Below the pieces are notes generated by a model. That model did not search any database. It was not told where the DNA came from and saw nothing but the letters and a program-made list of their open reading frames with translations. Shown one piece after another: positions 20,944 through 33,446 of a stretch of DNA of 64,000 nt (the stretch's first letter is position 1; each line of letters opens with the position of its first letter). The position numbers and the translations under genes are program-made. Where the stretch lies: the NCBI GenBank assembly GCA_007644065.1, contig VJWN01000014.1:1054001-1118000 (forward strand), read 5' to 3'. The DNA comes from Margaritispora aquatica. Lineage: Eukaryota; Ascomycota; Leotiomycetes; Helotiales; Discinellaceae.

Positions 20944-22951
20944 ATTGAAGGAAATGTAAATGATTTTTGTGATGTGGGAATGATTTGGATGTAGATTGAG
21001 ATTTACTGTTCTGGGAGCTGATGTCGAATTTTGTTTGAGGTATGTGAGGCAGATGAAAGTTTTTGTGCGAGCCAAAGAGAATAGTTCGAATGGAGAGGAT
21101 TATATATGTGAGTCGCATCTCCATTTTTTCCATTCACAAAACTACTAGTACTGTTATTATAGCAAGCGGCAATGTGTCATAGTGTTCAATGGTAGTGTGA
21201 ACCACTAGCATTGTGTCTGTCATTGTGTATGTCATTGTAGAACTCGGTTATTCTCGCTTAGTATTCGACCATGGTGAGAATAATCCCCGCATAATCCCTA
21301 GGTAAGTTAGTTTCACGAGTATAGCCAGCTATCCGATTTGTAGTGACTACTAATATATGAAACTACTTTCTCATGATTCTTTTTAGAGTAGGCCAAGCCT
21401 CATTTAGGATTCTGTGGCTGGTTGCAGTGAAAAATTCTCAAGTAGGCTTGATTCACACAGACTGTAAGCGTGGATCGATTAATTCACAATCTGCGCTATT
21501 ATAGCATATCTAGATTATAATTCTCAGACAGACCTTTTTACCTAAAGACGATACTTAGGTAAGGACATCTGTGTATATATCATTTTGAGACAAACAGGGT
21601 GTTGCTTCAAGTGCTTGACCTTTGAGTTTTCATCCACAAATGACAAGAGCCCGCGAGAAACGTCAAACTCCCTCAAGTTTAGTGATTACACACTACTTGT
21701 TGCATTGTGATTGAGTGGTAGCAGAATAGAAGTGATGTCATCGCCCCTTTCCTCAAGCATGACCCTTACCTTGGTTATAAAAGCATTGATATCGATTCGG
21801 GCCAAGTATGCTAGGAAATAATATTCTTGCAAGCAAATCACTGTCTTACTGGTGTTCTAAGTACACTAGCCTATTTTGATCTTGGCTCTTGCGCTGCTTA
21901 GCGAAGCTCCATCAATTTATTATTTCTTGAGGCTAGTCACCTTTATTCGGAACTCGTCATCATGTAGGTTAAGTCTATCACAGACTACTCGATAGGAAAT
22001 GAGGAAATCCACACTAAAGCTTAGTGTCGGATAATGTCAGATTCAACTGATATTTATTCTTCGATGTCCCATTTCAAGAACGTTGAAAAAAACGAGCTAA
22101 GCCTTTACCTCTTCACTGATCAATTCGTCTCCCAGATAATACTATGTTTGAAGTGGATACCGAAACATCACTATATTCACAGTTATTGGAAAGACTAATC
22201 TTATAATTTTAGTGATTGCGAAGTCTGCCCCACAATCACAGTCCTCATAAAATGTTACCGAAATCTCCCACCAGACGACACACCAGCCTTGTGTCATGCC
22301 TAATTAGTAAGGTGTTCTAATTTTTCTTATCCATTTTGGTTAGGTAGTTGAGTTAGCGGTAGCTGTCTAAAGTTTTAGTGCTAAACGAGCTAAGACTGGA
22401 AGTCATACTGAGTTGGCACTGGCTAGATACTCAGAACAATCTGTCATCTTTCCTTCTTTTCATTCTGATTAGCTATGATTATGACTTACCTCCAATGACT
22501 TTGAGATCCAGTGTCTCTGCTTTCTTTGGTCTCAAAGGGATATTTGCTTGAATAAATCACGAAGCCACGATGCTAAAATCACTCTTTCAATCTCAATGCA
22601 ATTCACAACAGATCATGAAATATGACAGTGTGAGCAGTGGAAGTCGATTTGCATTTGACCTGTTTGTAAAATTTTCATTTTCTGATGTGCCGCTGATCAA
22701 GTGTGTGGACGCAATCATATTGTGCTAAAGCATCCTTGAAATTGCTAGCACGATTGGACAACAAGCAAGCTCAGATGAAAAGTTGACCTGAATGTGAAAA
22801 CAACCTGGAATTTAATGCTCTATAGGCTACGGTATTTTCTATTGCACCGTGACTTTCTCTCCCGTGTTGCGCAATCGATTCTCTAACCCATCTCTTCAAT
22901 CGATCGTTTCAATATCTTTTTGCACCTTTTCTCTCAATTTCGATGCAAAAA
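20944..22951. other. 2 kb AT-rich gene-free region
   Basis: No ORF above about 60 codons occurs on either strand across 21140-22950, and composition is AT-rich. I see no terminal repeats, no strong CpA depletion and no tRNA-like folds, so there is no direct evidence that this is a transposon relic. It may be old degenerate DNA or hold a non-coding RNA. Confidence 0.5.
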
Positions 22952-23707
22952 TCAAGGTGACACTGGAATCGCAGATACTACTACACTAGCCGCGCCCTTG
23001 AGAGGTTCAGAAGACAGAGATGCAATACCATTAACACGCTCACTTGGTAGAGCACCGAAGAATCCATCCCCAGCATTGCGCTGATCATCTAGCCCAGCAA
23101 CATGTTCACTTCCAACTAACACAAGAGTATCGTAGGGCTTCTGGACAGAGTATATCAAGTCAAACCGATCACCGGGGTATTCGAAGGGCTTTTTAACACC
23201 CAGCTCCTCAACGATCTCGGTAAGTGTTTTGCTAGAAAGAAAAGGTTAGCCACCTCAATTCGACGGGACCTTTTGGGAGTAAGACATACTGCTCCCAGCA
23301 AATCAGCACGTTTCCGGGACCCTTGAACTTTTTTGCAGTCTTGGCACAATCTTTCGCATCGTCGCGATCGATAGATTTATCGATCTTCACGCCCAGATCT
23401 TCAGAGAGGGGAAGAACTGTGAGATATGGTCGAGCTCGACCGCCATCTTTCTTGGGCTTTTGGGCAATAATGCACTTGATATTGTAGGGACTCTCAACTC
23501 CAAATGTTGTTCGAAGTCCTTGTGCTCTCTCTATCCCCATGGTCGAGAGTCCATCCTGGTCAGTGCCGTCTGGATTCTTTGGAGGCTTCTCGCCGTGTCG
23601 GATGAGATAGATGATGCTATCTGATTTCTTGAGAGGAAGTCAGCATGCTTTTCAACCTTGACAAGAAGAGGAGCACTGACTTTGTGGGTTGACGAGAGTG
23701 ATTCCAT
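22952..23707 (-). CDS. Histidine phosphatase (phosphoglycerate mutase) family protein (214 aa, 3 exons)
   Basis: Exons run 23707-23681 (27 nt), 23627-23290 and 23231-22952. The 53-nt first intron has a CTGAC branch point 10 nt before its AAG acceptor. Splicing joins MESLSSTHK to KSDSIIYLIRHGEKPP, giving the RHG catalytic motif. Later motifs are GLSTMGIERAQGL, the CAKTAKKFKGPGNVLICWEH segment whose final H (the second catalytic His) is built across intron 2, and VEELGVKKPFEYPGDRFDLIY. The enzyme is a small single-domain phosphatase; it lacks a signal peptide, so it is probably cytosolic. This family is widespread in filamentous fungi with no assigned substrate. Confidence 0.85.
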
Positions 23708-24201
23708 AATTTATGATGACTTAAAATTCAAAAGGATAATTGTAATGTTCTCAAGAAAGTTATTTTCACAAATTGTTTATAGAATTGATGCTTGACTGAA
23801 GAGAAGAGAGGATGAATTATGGAAGAACGAGAAAGAGACATGCACAGTACTTTAAGTGAGGTAGTGACTGGTCCTACGATGGTTCCTTCCGTACCTTATT
23901 TGGCAACTTGTCGCCTGACTCAATGAGGGAAGTTGACACCACTTGCCTGTGAAACTTCAGGTTGTTTTCACATCAGCCAGCCAAGATCAAACCTTGATTG
24001 GGGTCAGTCAACCGTCATGCAAGCCACTTGAACTAATACAGGGCTGAAATGAGATGATAAGCTCAGCTCCGCGTGCCAAGCTGATGCGTGGGGAGTTTTG
24101 TCTCTCAGCTGAAAAGAGCTGAGCGGAAACCCCGCGTTCACGTGACTAAATAACCGAGCATAAGAGGGGATTCCAATCAGACTTCAACATCAATCATAGA
24201 A
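23708..24201. other. Intergenic region upstream of the histidine phosphatase
   Basis: Promoter region for the - strand phosphatase. CAGCTGAAAAGAGCTGAG-type small palindromic repeats occur near 24100-24125. No gene certain. Confidence 0.5.
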
Positions 24202-24369
24202 ATGCTTGGTCAAGTCTCAAGACTGATGATCTTCACACTTTTGTTACTTCTCTTTCTGCTGGGTCTTGGAGGTCAATGTTTGTTACGGACGGGCCTGCGC
24301 AGTTTGAGCTTGCACAGTGTACTCACAATTGGCAAGACGACAAGTCAAATTCATTCAACAAGTATATAG
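24202..24369 (+). CDS. Candidate 55-aa peptide with signal-like N-terminus
   Basis: A small ORF reads MLGQVSRLMIFTLLLLLFLL followed by GLGGQC, a convincing hydrophobic leader with a possible cleavage after GLGG or QC. The remainder (about 30 residues, RTGLRSLSLHSVLTIGK and onward) is polar. It faces the end of the GH55-nuclease gene. A short ORF like this can occur by chance and there is no support for expression. Confidence 0.22.
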   Translation: MLGQVSRLMIFTLLLLLFLLGLGGQCLLRTGLRSLSLHSVLTIGKTTSQIHSTSI

Positions 24370-24522
24370 TTCTCATCTTCCCTGCAACTATCCCAATATA
24401 TTAAATCGAGGAGCAACTATAGCATGTAGCTTATACAAACAGGCCACTTTTCAAAGAGAACCGTGCTCACTTCCAAGAAGCTCTTCCTTTCCCCAACCAA
24501 TAACGGGCGTTGGAGGATTCTT

Positions 24523-27500
24523 TCAAGCACTTAATTGCGGATCTATCCTCCACGTGTAGCATGGATTATCTACTATTCCTCCATGCTTGTTGTTGATCCC
24601 CGCACAGTCGCAGCTATCTGTTGGAATGGAAAGATACTTCAAGCATGTGGCTAGATTGTAGGTAAATTTGCACTTGGGTTTGATTTCCAGAGAGATCTTG
24701 ATAGTGACGGTCCCGAAGCCTCCATTGTATGGGAACGGGAATTCTTGGGTGTGGATATACTCTGGAAGAAGGTCATCATCGGAGATGCGGTTGCAGAAGC
24801 TGTTAGCTGCAGCGACCATTCTGACGTTCTCGGTTTTCTGTCCTCCCTCGTAGCAATCGACTTTGTTGTCGACAGGATTTCCTTCCTCCAATGGTGACTC
24901 TGTTGGTTGCTCTTCTTGAGTTGTGGTAGTAATAGTCGTACTCGTTGAAGATGTTGAGCTAGGTGCTGGGCAGACTGTTAGGTATTCTTCAAAATTCTCG
25001 TCGTAGTCGCCTGGAAGATCAGGATTTGAGGAGGTCTCGTTTGCACCGACAAGCCATGGTTGGTTACACAGAATATCACCAGGGTATTCACATTCTGAGA
25101 CGATAGGGAAGTCAATCTGCCCTTTTATTGGCAGCCAGGCAGCGCGTTTTGGCCATGCTCCCTTGGGTGGCGCATCAATTGTTGAAGGTGGCGTGGGAAA
25201 TGGAATCGTCGGGGCTGTCATTGTAGTTGAACCCTGGAAACATTAGCTTTTTAATCAAGCTGTAATTTCTGCCGGGTGTTAAGCAGGAGACTGAGTAGCA
25301 TATCCCAACAGGGCTCAGTAATAATGGATATCAACTCACATCGATGCCAGTATATACCACAGATGGCCAATATGGAGTTGTGGCGAAAACTGGGAAGAAT
25401 GGCTCAAAATCTTGACGTTTGGCATTCTTGTTACTGCTTCCTTCCGTGATTGTGACAACTTCCAAGACCCAAATGGACACAGTCAAGGGAGCTTGAGTGA
25501 TTGTGCTCGTCCTGTCACGACAGTTAGGTTGTATAATGGGAACATGGCGTGTAGCCAGATATGACACATGACAGACAGCTCGCTGAAGTGATGATACCCG
25601 CGGCTAGTTTCCAGATCACCCTTCCTGAAGCTGTGCCAAAAGAAAGAAGAAATTTCAACGTACCAAGTTCCAGCGCTAACAGTTAGCAGAGGATAATTGA
25701 CAGTACTTGTAGCACCAGTCCAAGGAGGAAGCTTAACGTTACAAGGCGCTATGCAGGTAAATTGTGGTTGCTCCATCTCCCATACCTTAGGATCAATCCA
25801 GATGAGATCATTGAATTGTGCACCTGTACTTCCAACATCCAAGATGGATATTTGACTCCATCGAGGATGTCCCTCGACATTCAGATTATCTAGTGCTAGA
25901 ATGCCACTACCATCCATAACGGCCATGTACTTGGCGCCAATGGTGATAAAGTTTTGAATGCGTACGCTGGCCTTATTTTCGTTAAGGAGTACCAAAGCCT
26001 TTTGACACGTCTGTGTGTCGATACAAGTTTGTGCATACGTTGAAAACCAGGAATAGAGTCCCGCGCAGGCAATAAATATGTTTTCTGACTTAGTGATGAT
26101 CACAGACCATGACTCGTCGCATCCACTGAAGTCGCTAGCAGTAGCACATGAGTATACAGGGTCACCTGGAAAGAGGCCGACGACAGACTCAAAGGGAGCA
26201 GGAGGTGGCGGTGGTGGCTGGTAGTAAGGCGACTCGGTTTGCAACATACCAGCAAAGATGTTTGATGCTTGGTGAAAGTTGTATTGGTAGAATACAGCAT
26301 GTTCGGATGCAGTGTTGTAAAGCCAGGTTGGCTTCGTACTTTCAATCAAGAACCCTCGGGCAACATAGATTGTGGTTTGAACCATTTCGTTGCTTGGGGA
26401 GTCTAGATCAGGGTCGCTATTTAATGGTCAGTCTAGTTACAATTCTGAGCGATAGACAAGTCAGTTCTTCACAAAGTGTAGCAAATTGAAATTATACCGA
26501 AGCCAAGCCTTCGCTTGATTACCTCTCGCTTGCAATCTCGTAACACCTCCCTCCAGACCTTGAAGTGCAACAAAAGAAATAAACCTACTCTAGCATATGA
26601 TCAGCTACCCAAAGCCACATATTCTCGAAGTAACCTGATCCGGATTTCGTTATGTGCATCATGAGACTTGCCGCACTGCAGCCTTGATCAATACCACTGG
26701 TGACTGGTGGGCACTCAGCTGGTGTGAGCTGGGTTCCAGTGGCTCCTCCGACACGAACGTGACAATCCCATAAACCAGCAGACCCAGGGCTTGCTGCCTC
26801 AATGTTCCACTCGATCAAGATAAGGCCAGCTGTAGCTCCACGTGAGGTGAACATAAGGTCCTGCATCTCGACAATACCGACATCGCCTGCATTACCCACT
26901 CTGATCATAACCTTCGGTTTACTGATGAAGATTATCAGTATCTGAAATCCAAGAAGGACAGTACAATATGCTTAGTGCTAGTTCGCACGACAACGATTAG
27001 GAGGGACTAAAGAAAATCACGAAGCTTACCTAGCATCCTCGAAGTATGAACCAGACGCAACCAGTTGTGACCAGGTTTCACCCACAATCCTAGCTCCTGG
27101 TGGGATAGTTATGGTAGATGTTAGAATATAAGATCCTGCATCGATAAAAAGGATCTTCCCAACAGTCAAAAAGAGTGCTCTTTGAAATGCAAAGGTGTCA
27201 TCCGTGGTCCCGTCTCCGGTAACACCCAAGTCCTTTATGTGAATAAAATCTCCAATGGCATTACTCTCGTACTGAGGCTTTGCTCGCTCAAAGTACGCGC
27301 CGTTGGCATCGATCAAAGTTGATTTCCTGTGGTAGTTGCCAACCTTCCCTCCGTGAGAGAAGCTCCGAGATGTGGTTGAGCCCTCGTAAATTGGCCCCAA
27401 GGTCCACTGACCGATGATTGCAGATGAGCCGTCCAAGAGAGTAGCCCCAGCTGTATCTGCAACAGCTGCAGCTACTCCTGAAAGGGCAACATTCTCAAGA

Positions 27501-30428
27501 ACAACTCCTGTGCTACCAGACCCAGGGACTTCTGATACTGGGGCTATAAGTACAACCGTGCCGACATTGGTGAAAGATGAATCAAGGACTGAGATAGAGC
27601 CAATATTACCAGTGCCATCTTCAGAGACAAGTTTGAGCCCAACACCGACATTTGTCATTGTAATTCCCTTCCACACCCATCCCCAATCCCAGATAACATG
27701 GACACCGATCGTGCACCCGTTGAACGTCAGACGTTGCGCTGTGAATTGTTGCTCTCCACCGTAGATTCCCACTCCACCACCTGTGAATACTACGTCAGAG
27801 ATACCTCCACCAGAGCCATTTTCTGCAAAGATGCCCTGGAATAAAGTCAGCCAAATCGAGTTAAGCGAGGGATATCACGTGTGCGACGACATCTGTGTAT
27901 TTGAAGATGACAATGGGGATAGGCCACTGACCACTTGATTTGTTCCAGAATTAGCAATGAGCTCGAGATTTTGTAAAGTGGTTGCTTGAGCTACTTGGTA
28001 GTGAAGGCAGGCAATGTCATCTCCAGCTTGTGTGATATCTATGATGATGTTCCGTATCTGTCTGTAAAAGTTTGCCGTGTTAATATAATACTGCTCAGCA
28101 CCGCCATCTCCTCCAGTGTATTCATCTGTTGATAATACTCCCAGGCCCAAAAATGATGGCGAAGCAATGAGTCTTGGACGCTCATTTGCGTCACCGATGA
28201 CTTGTGTTCCGAACGGCATTGGGATCGTCGTAGAAATCAGGTAGTTCCCGGGCGGGAAGTACACTATGGCATTTTTTGTAGTAGATCCATTGCATTTCTC
28301 ACCACAACGCTTGCCGCTGGTCATGGCCAATGTAATTGCTGCCGTATCATCCTAGTCACATGATAATTAGCTTAAGCGACAGAGATCTAGCGAGGAGATT
28401 TTTTGATATGCAGATTTGAGGTTGACATCAATCCATAAGAACTCAGACACAGACAAATTCGCAGATAATGAAACCCAAGTAAACTTACGGTAACTCCATC
28501 ACCGATAGCACCAAAATCGAGCACATTGCGAAAAACCTTATATTCGGCATCATCACCCCAAGGCACAGTACCTTTTCTCTGGATACTTCCCATCCAGTAC
28601 GTGCCGGACGAAGCAGCCGCACGTTTCGTTACATTCCCAGTTCCTGCCACAGCATTGGCTTCGGCTACGAGGGCAGCGGCCTCGGCAATTTGCGGTGTGA
28701 TCAACAGCAGTGGTGTAGCTGAAGTGCTCGCAACCGCTGCCTTTGCTCCGTACTTATTGCGTATAGGCTTTGCGAGACGAAGAGCATTGAGCTTAGTGGA
28801 TTTTGCCAGGGCGGTTTTAACGATTGTCTTTGCTCGTACAAGGTCTTCTGAGCTCGCACGTTTCAGGATAGGTGTGATTGTGAAGTCAAACACACTTTTG
28901 AGAAGTGGTTGAGCTTTAGGTGCTGGTTGTTCTTCGACTTCACGCTCAAACACAAGATTCTCATTGTATTCGTTGGTTTCGTCTTCTAAATCCCATCGAA
29001 ATTTGGGTGCCATTGCCTTCATTTCAGGCATACCTGGGTTTGGATCTGGCATATTAGGCCATTCCTCGGGTTCTTTGTCAGCATGAATTAGGCTCTCAGA
29101 ACCATATCCAGCTTTAACAGCCTCTTGCAGCTCCTCTATAGAGGGATGTGGACGTTGAAAAGATTCAATCGAGGAGTTACCGGATCTTTCAGCCTGGCGT
29201 TTTGCTTGTGTGGTCTGCCTGTCACCCGTGAGGACAGTCAAAGCAGGGTTCGTGTTATCATAAGTATAAACCTACAGAACGCATATCATTAGACTATTTT
29301 AATAGTGTGAATCAAGTGAATGGATATGCATGACGAAATACAAAGATGTGGAACATTGGAGTTTGGTTTTACTTACTCTGGCAGCAACACCATCAGTAAC
29401 ATTGGTCAATAGCAAGCGGAATAAGATGACACTATTTGTCTGATCAACCCATCCGTACTTTACAGGATCAGCGTTGATAATTTCAAGCATTCGAATACGC
29501 AAACTTCCATGTGAGAGACCTTGCCCTGCATTAAATATGTTAGCAATATTCTTTTCAAAAACGTAACAGTTAAGAGATAGGGGGCGCGCATACAATCTTG
29601 CTCGGCCTTGACTGGGGGGACTTGAGTACCAACACTACATCTTATTGCAGCACAGCGAGTATTTGATGGTGACAGAGTATCAACGCCATCTCCACCTTCA
29701 ATGAAAGATTTCGGAGGGAATTCGTCACACGAGTATCTGATGTTCGATGGAGTTATAGCCCCATTGACATGGTGCTGATCGGCAATCTTGTTCACGGTAG
29801 TTCCTGGCTCAAGAGCTGTTGTCCACCATGGACCATCGTGACGCATCACGGTGCGTTGATCTCCCTCAGGGCAAGGATGATTCAATATCCATGCGCGAGG
29901 ATTTCTGCTCGGAGTATCTGGGCAAGAGTGTCTGCCTCTCAGCGTTCCTCGGCCGTTTCCATTGAGATCATAGCCAAAAACATTGTTCGCAATACCACTG
30001 TTGGGGTGCAAGTTTTGTCCTCGTGTGGTCAGTGCAAAGTTTTCTGCGTTCTTGCATATGTCCTTCATGTAGTAGCAGTTGTACACCAGAAACAAACTCA
30101 AGGGCTCCAATAAAACAACTTGCTGAGCTACATGGGTGGCGGTTTGCCGGCTTCACCCACAATATTAGCTAATAAATTCATTATCTTCAAATCTACTCGC
30201 GTATTTTGATGCTTCCTAGACTTGAGTATCGAGAAGATAAATGGTCTTGGCTCATTGATGGAGGCGTAGTGGTGAGGATGGAAATAGCTTGAGGACTTAC
30301 TAAAAGAGGAATTGAAGCCCACCGAAGTTTTGCACTTCATAGTCTTGTAAGTATTGTGCTCTCACAACATAGTTACCAGCTAAGAAAACGATTGCCGCAA
30401 GATATGTGAAAGAATATACTGAAACCAT
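24523..30428 (-). CDS. Secreted multidomain GH55 beta-1,3-glucanase with N-terminal NucA/NucB-like nuclease region and killer-chitinase-type C-terminal module (1602 aa, 10 exons)
   Basis: Exons run 30428-30301, 30150-29594, 29525-29377, 29271-28489, 28351-27935, 27835-27030, 26921-26589, 26416-25664, 25511-25340 and 25233-24523, phases consistent. N-terminus MVSVYSFTYLAAIVFLAGNY is a signal peptide. Residues about 45-245 hold conserved Cys and SCDEFPPKSFIEGG (about 183), resembling the CDEYPFAS active-site motif of NucA/NucB DNases. Residues about 530-1360 form the GH55 double beta-helix: NVLDFGAIGDGVTDDTAAI opens the first and KDLGVTGDGTTDDTFAFQRA (about 885) the second; GLWDCHVRVGGATG and WLWVADHMLDDPDLD are typical. 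The tail has a Thr-rich linker, then a Cys-rich module ending CDCAGINNKHGGIVDNPC, like the C-terminus of killer-toxin-type GH18 chitinases. GH55 hydrolyses beta-1,3-glucan outside the cell. The nuclease call is inference. The single-gene model rests on spliced phase. Confidence 0.85.
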
Positions 30429-32109
30429 TGTTATGGCCAGTCAGAAAGTCTTCTGGAGACGCGAAGACGATTGAATCTCTCCTGTACTCAGAACAACGGT
30501 ATTGAAAATGAGCTTTGAATGATGGAGGTCTTCTATTCCATGATGGATTGTGAAGGCAGAATACCGCTCCTGTGCCGCAAAATTTAGCTCTATAAGCGCA
30601 AATACCGAAGAAGGGTGCAATGGATGCAATAGCATATGTAGAAGCCCTGTCACTTTACTATTTAGCCTCTTTTAGAATGTTTGACGATTAACAAAGGTGT
30701 CCCATGCATCTCATCTCCGTCGTTGCCTTCTTTGTACCTTGTATGTACTGTACGGTTCAGACCCAAGTCTGATGGCGTTCATACTGGTTAAGCGAGCACT
30801 TGGTAAAACCTCACCGGGTTTACTAAAAATGATATTTTTTAATTATCGTATCTTGCAAAAATCTAAATCCCACAAGGTTATAATGCACAGCAGAGGTATA
30901 TACAATTTGAATACTTCAATCACTCTTAGGAGAGGCCTTAGTCTGATTCGGAGATCTGGAAAAGGGGAACCAGGTAGATCAAGACAAGCCAGCCGTTGAT
31001 AACGATCAGAAGTATCTTGCGCGGGTAGCTGTTCCTTGATTTTTACCCAATGTGACAAGACGAGGTACTAGGTCGTAGTTCACCTTGCACCTTGTACTAC
31101 ATACATTCTTGCTTGTGATTTTTGGGAACTAAGCTCAATAACAGCACACATGATAAACCAACAAATAGAAAGCTTAGGCATAGATTCCAAGGTAGCGTGT
31201 CCGGGACGCCTGGATTGAAAAGTATTGGCTCGTCTTATCTTGACTATAAATTGCAGGTATACTTGATTAAGATCAGCTCGAGCTCGTGGGGCGAACAAAC
31301 TTTCTCCTGCAAGTTCCAAGCACCATTAATCGAGTCTCACAGCCTCGTGAGGTTACCTCGAGGCTCGTGGGGCCAAAAACCCCAGGCACAATACAGGGGG
31401 CCATATTTTCATCTGTGTCCGTGCATATGACGAAGATCTGCCCGTGCCGATCAAGGCACCTAGATTAGCAATGTTTAGGTATGGACTACAGTACGGAGCA
31501 AGTATGACTGTTTCTAAGACGTGTAGTATGCTGTCATTATATCGAGGTACCTTCATATACTTTGCTTCTACCCATTTCTAACATTCTTATATTTAGAAAT
31601 TTATCCAACATCTCAATCCCGGAATCCGTTTGAATGGCGACTTAGACATAGAATATTCGGAAGTGATTAGTATTAGATATGCGCATGTAACCAACTCTTC
31701 CAAGCCGCCCTCGGTATGCAGCCGTAGCCTTGGCAGGGGGCATGAAGCCCTGGTAGTCCAGATACGTTTGTTTAAGCGGTCAGCAGTTCATTTCGATGCT
31801 CGTACACCATCAACCGGAGAAACTCAAGATGCCAGACTGGGTAAATGGATTACTCGTTCCGCCGCCCACACGGAGACATGGCCGTAGCTCGCTTATTGCT
31901 TCGCGAGACTTGCCGTTGCAATATCCTCGTACCATATAACCAAACAAATTCCCGGGATTCAAGCCCTTCTTGCCCATGCTAGCGCCTCATCCAAGCTTTA
32001 TTTCAACTGCCTCCTGCTCTATTAGTACCTGAGCCCGCGATATGCAGGTAGAGGAGGGTGAGAACTATCGAAGTGCAAACAGACTCGCGAAAGGGGTTTT
32101 AACCGAAAG
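30429..32109. other. Left part of the divergent upstream region of the wall-active gene pair
   Basis: No gene model holds up here. Near 31690-32030 there are short stretches with some coding feel (for example an ORF 31630-31887 of 85 codons), but I recognise no protein and find no intron structure. It may be a gene remnant. Confidence 0.45.
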
Positions 32110-32111
32110 TA

Positions 32112-32140
32112 AGAGCTAGGGACACTAAGTATGGCCCACT
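32112..32140 (+). repeat. Left terminal inverted repeat of the mariner-like element
   Basis: Pairs with 33418-33446 in inverted orientation. The outer 21 bases match exactly, then a few transition differences appear. Confidence 0.92.
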
Positions 32141-32339
32141 AACCTTAGAACACCAAAAGTCACACTAATATCAATTAATTAAATTATTAAATAAAACTAT
32201 AATATTTTTTTTTAAAAACGATAAACTAAACTAATTAATAGTAGTATAACCGTCTACATTAATAACATCCTTAATTTTACAAGTCAATTACTTTGTATAA
32301 TGTCGGAAGTTACGTGGATCTACCTGGTCCTAAAGCCTC

Positions 32340-33320
32340 TAAAGCTCTCTTTTTATATCCTCCTTTTTTATTAATATAAACGGTAGCTTTTTAAGCTCTT
32401 CTTTTATTTATCGCTAGACCTTTTTAATAGGATTAAGATTAGGTAAAGAAGGAGGCTAATCGAAGCCACGGATATAGTGTTCTAGACGTAGAAGTCTAGC
32501 GTATCCTTTATAGACCTTTACGCTATCTTCTATAAAGATATACGACTCGCCGAGTCGGTTAAAAGTAGGGAAAATAATAGGCTCGAGGACCTACTATAGA
32601 TACGCCGTAGAGTAGATACCCTTTATATGTGGAAGCCTTTCTAGGAAGACTAATAGTGACTTATAATCCTACCCTATAGCCCTTTAAATCATATACGATA
32701 TACGCCCTAAGCGATAGACGCTCTTAATATAGTCGATATATTTCCTCTCGTCGGTACGGCGTGTAACCTATACTCTACCACGCTTTCCCGTTTCGAATAT
32801 TGCTTCGTCGGACTAGATTACTCGTCGCTAGTTACCCTCTTCGGGGTTGGAGGCAGCGTAGTCGCTAGTACCCTACCAACGGTGCTTCTTTACAAAGAGA
32901 AGCCTCTTTTTTGTAGCTTACAGACTTATAAAGGGTCTAGGGCACGCTATATAGCGTTTATAGCCACGCTTTGTAAGTGCTCGTCGAATAGTACGTGCTA
33001 AGCAAGTGAGGCTAAGTTAGGTTTTAACCTTCGAAAAAGGAGCGATACGAGTCGGCTACCCCTTCGATATATAACGTATAATCTAACGTACTACGTGTAT
33101 AGATAATAACTCCTACCTCGGATGAGCCTTTCTATAAGCTCTTCTACTCGATTCTTGACGGAGAATACGTCGTACGGTACGTTGTAGGATACTTGTATCC
33201 TCTATAATCTCGCGCTAACTTCGACCCTATAAGTGTATACGACGGATATTTGCACGTATAGGAGTTAGCTATTCACCTTTCTCTTTTCGGGAGCTTAGAG
33301 ATAATAGTAGAGTCTTAGGT
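32340..33320 (-). pseudogene. Degenerate Tc1/mariner transposase
   Basis: On the - strand, fragments keep the order of a Tc1-type transposase: an N-terminal helix-turn-helix-like stretch near 33100-33250, then a C-terminal part near 32400-32560 with IFIEDSVKVYKGYARL, LEHYIRGFD, and a NLNPIKK stretch where PDLNPIE is expected. Tryptophan codons have become TAG stops and the Asp is Asn, both as RIP (G-to-A) would cause. It has multiple stops and cannot be functional. Confidence 0.8.
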
Positions 33321-33417
33321 ATATCTTAATTATATAGGGAAATAATTGGTGGTTGATTAATTGTTTAATTACGAAGTCAAGGTAGGTGTTTTGAGGTGGG
33401 AAGGGGGGACGTGATTA

Positions 33418-33446
33418 AGTAGGCTATACTTAGTGTCCCTAGCTCT
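33418..33446 (-). repeat. Right terminal inverted repeat of the mariner-like element
   Basis: Reverse complement of the left repeat at 32112-32140, ending CCCTAGCTCT directly before the TA duplication. Confidence 0.92.

Noticed and set aside
20944..22951. Second RIP-mutated transposon
   Set aside because: CA and TG dinucleotides are common here, and no terminal repeats or transposase fragments are visible.
31630..31887. 85-codon ORF left of the transposon relic
   Set aside because: No recognisable protein and no intron signals; kept only as possible gene remnant in the intergenic entry.
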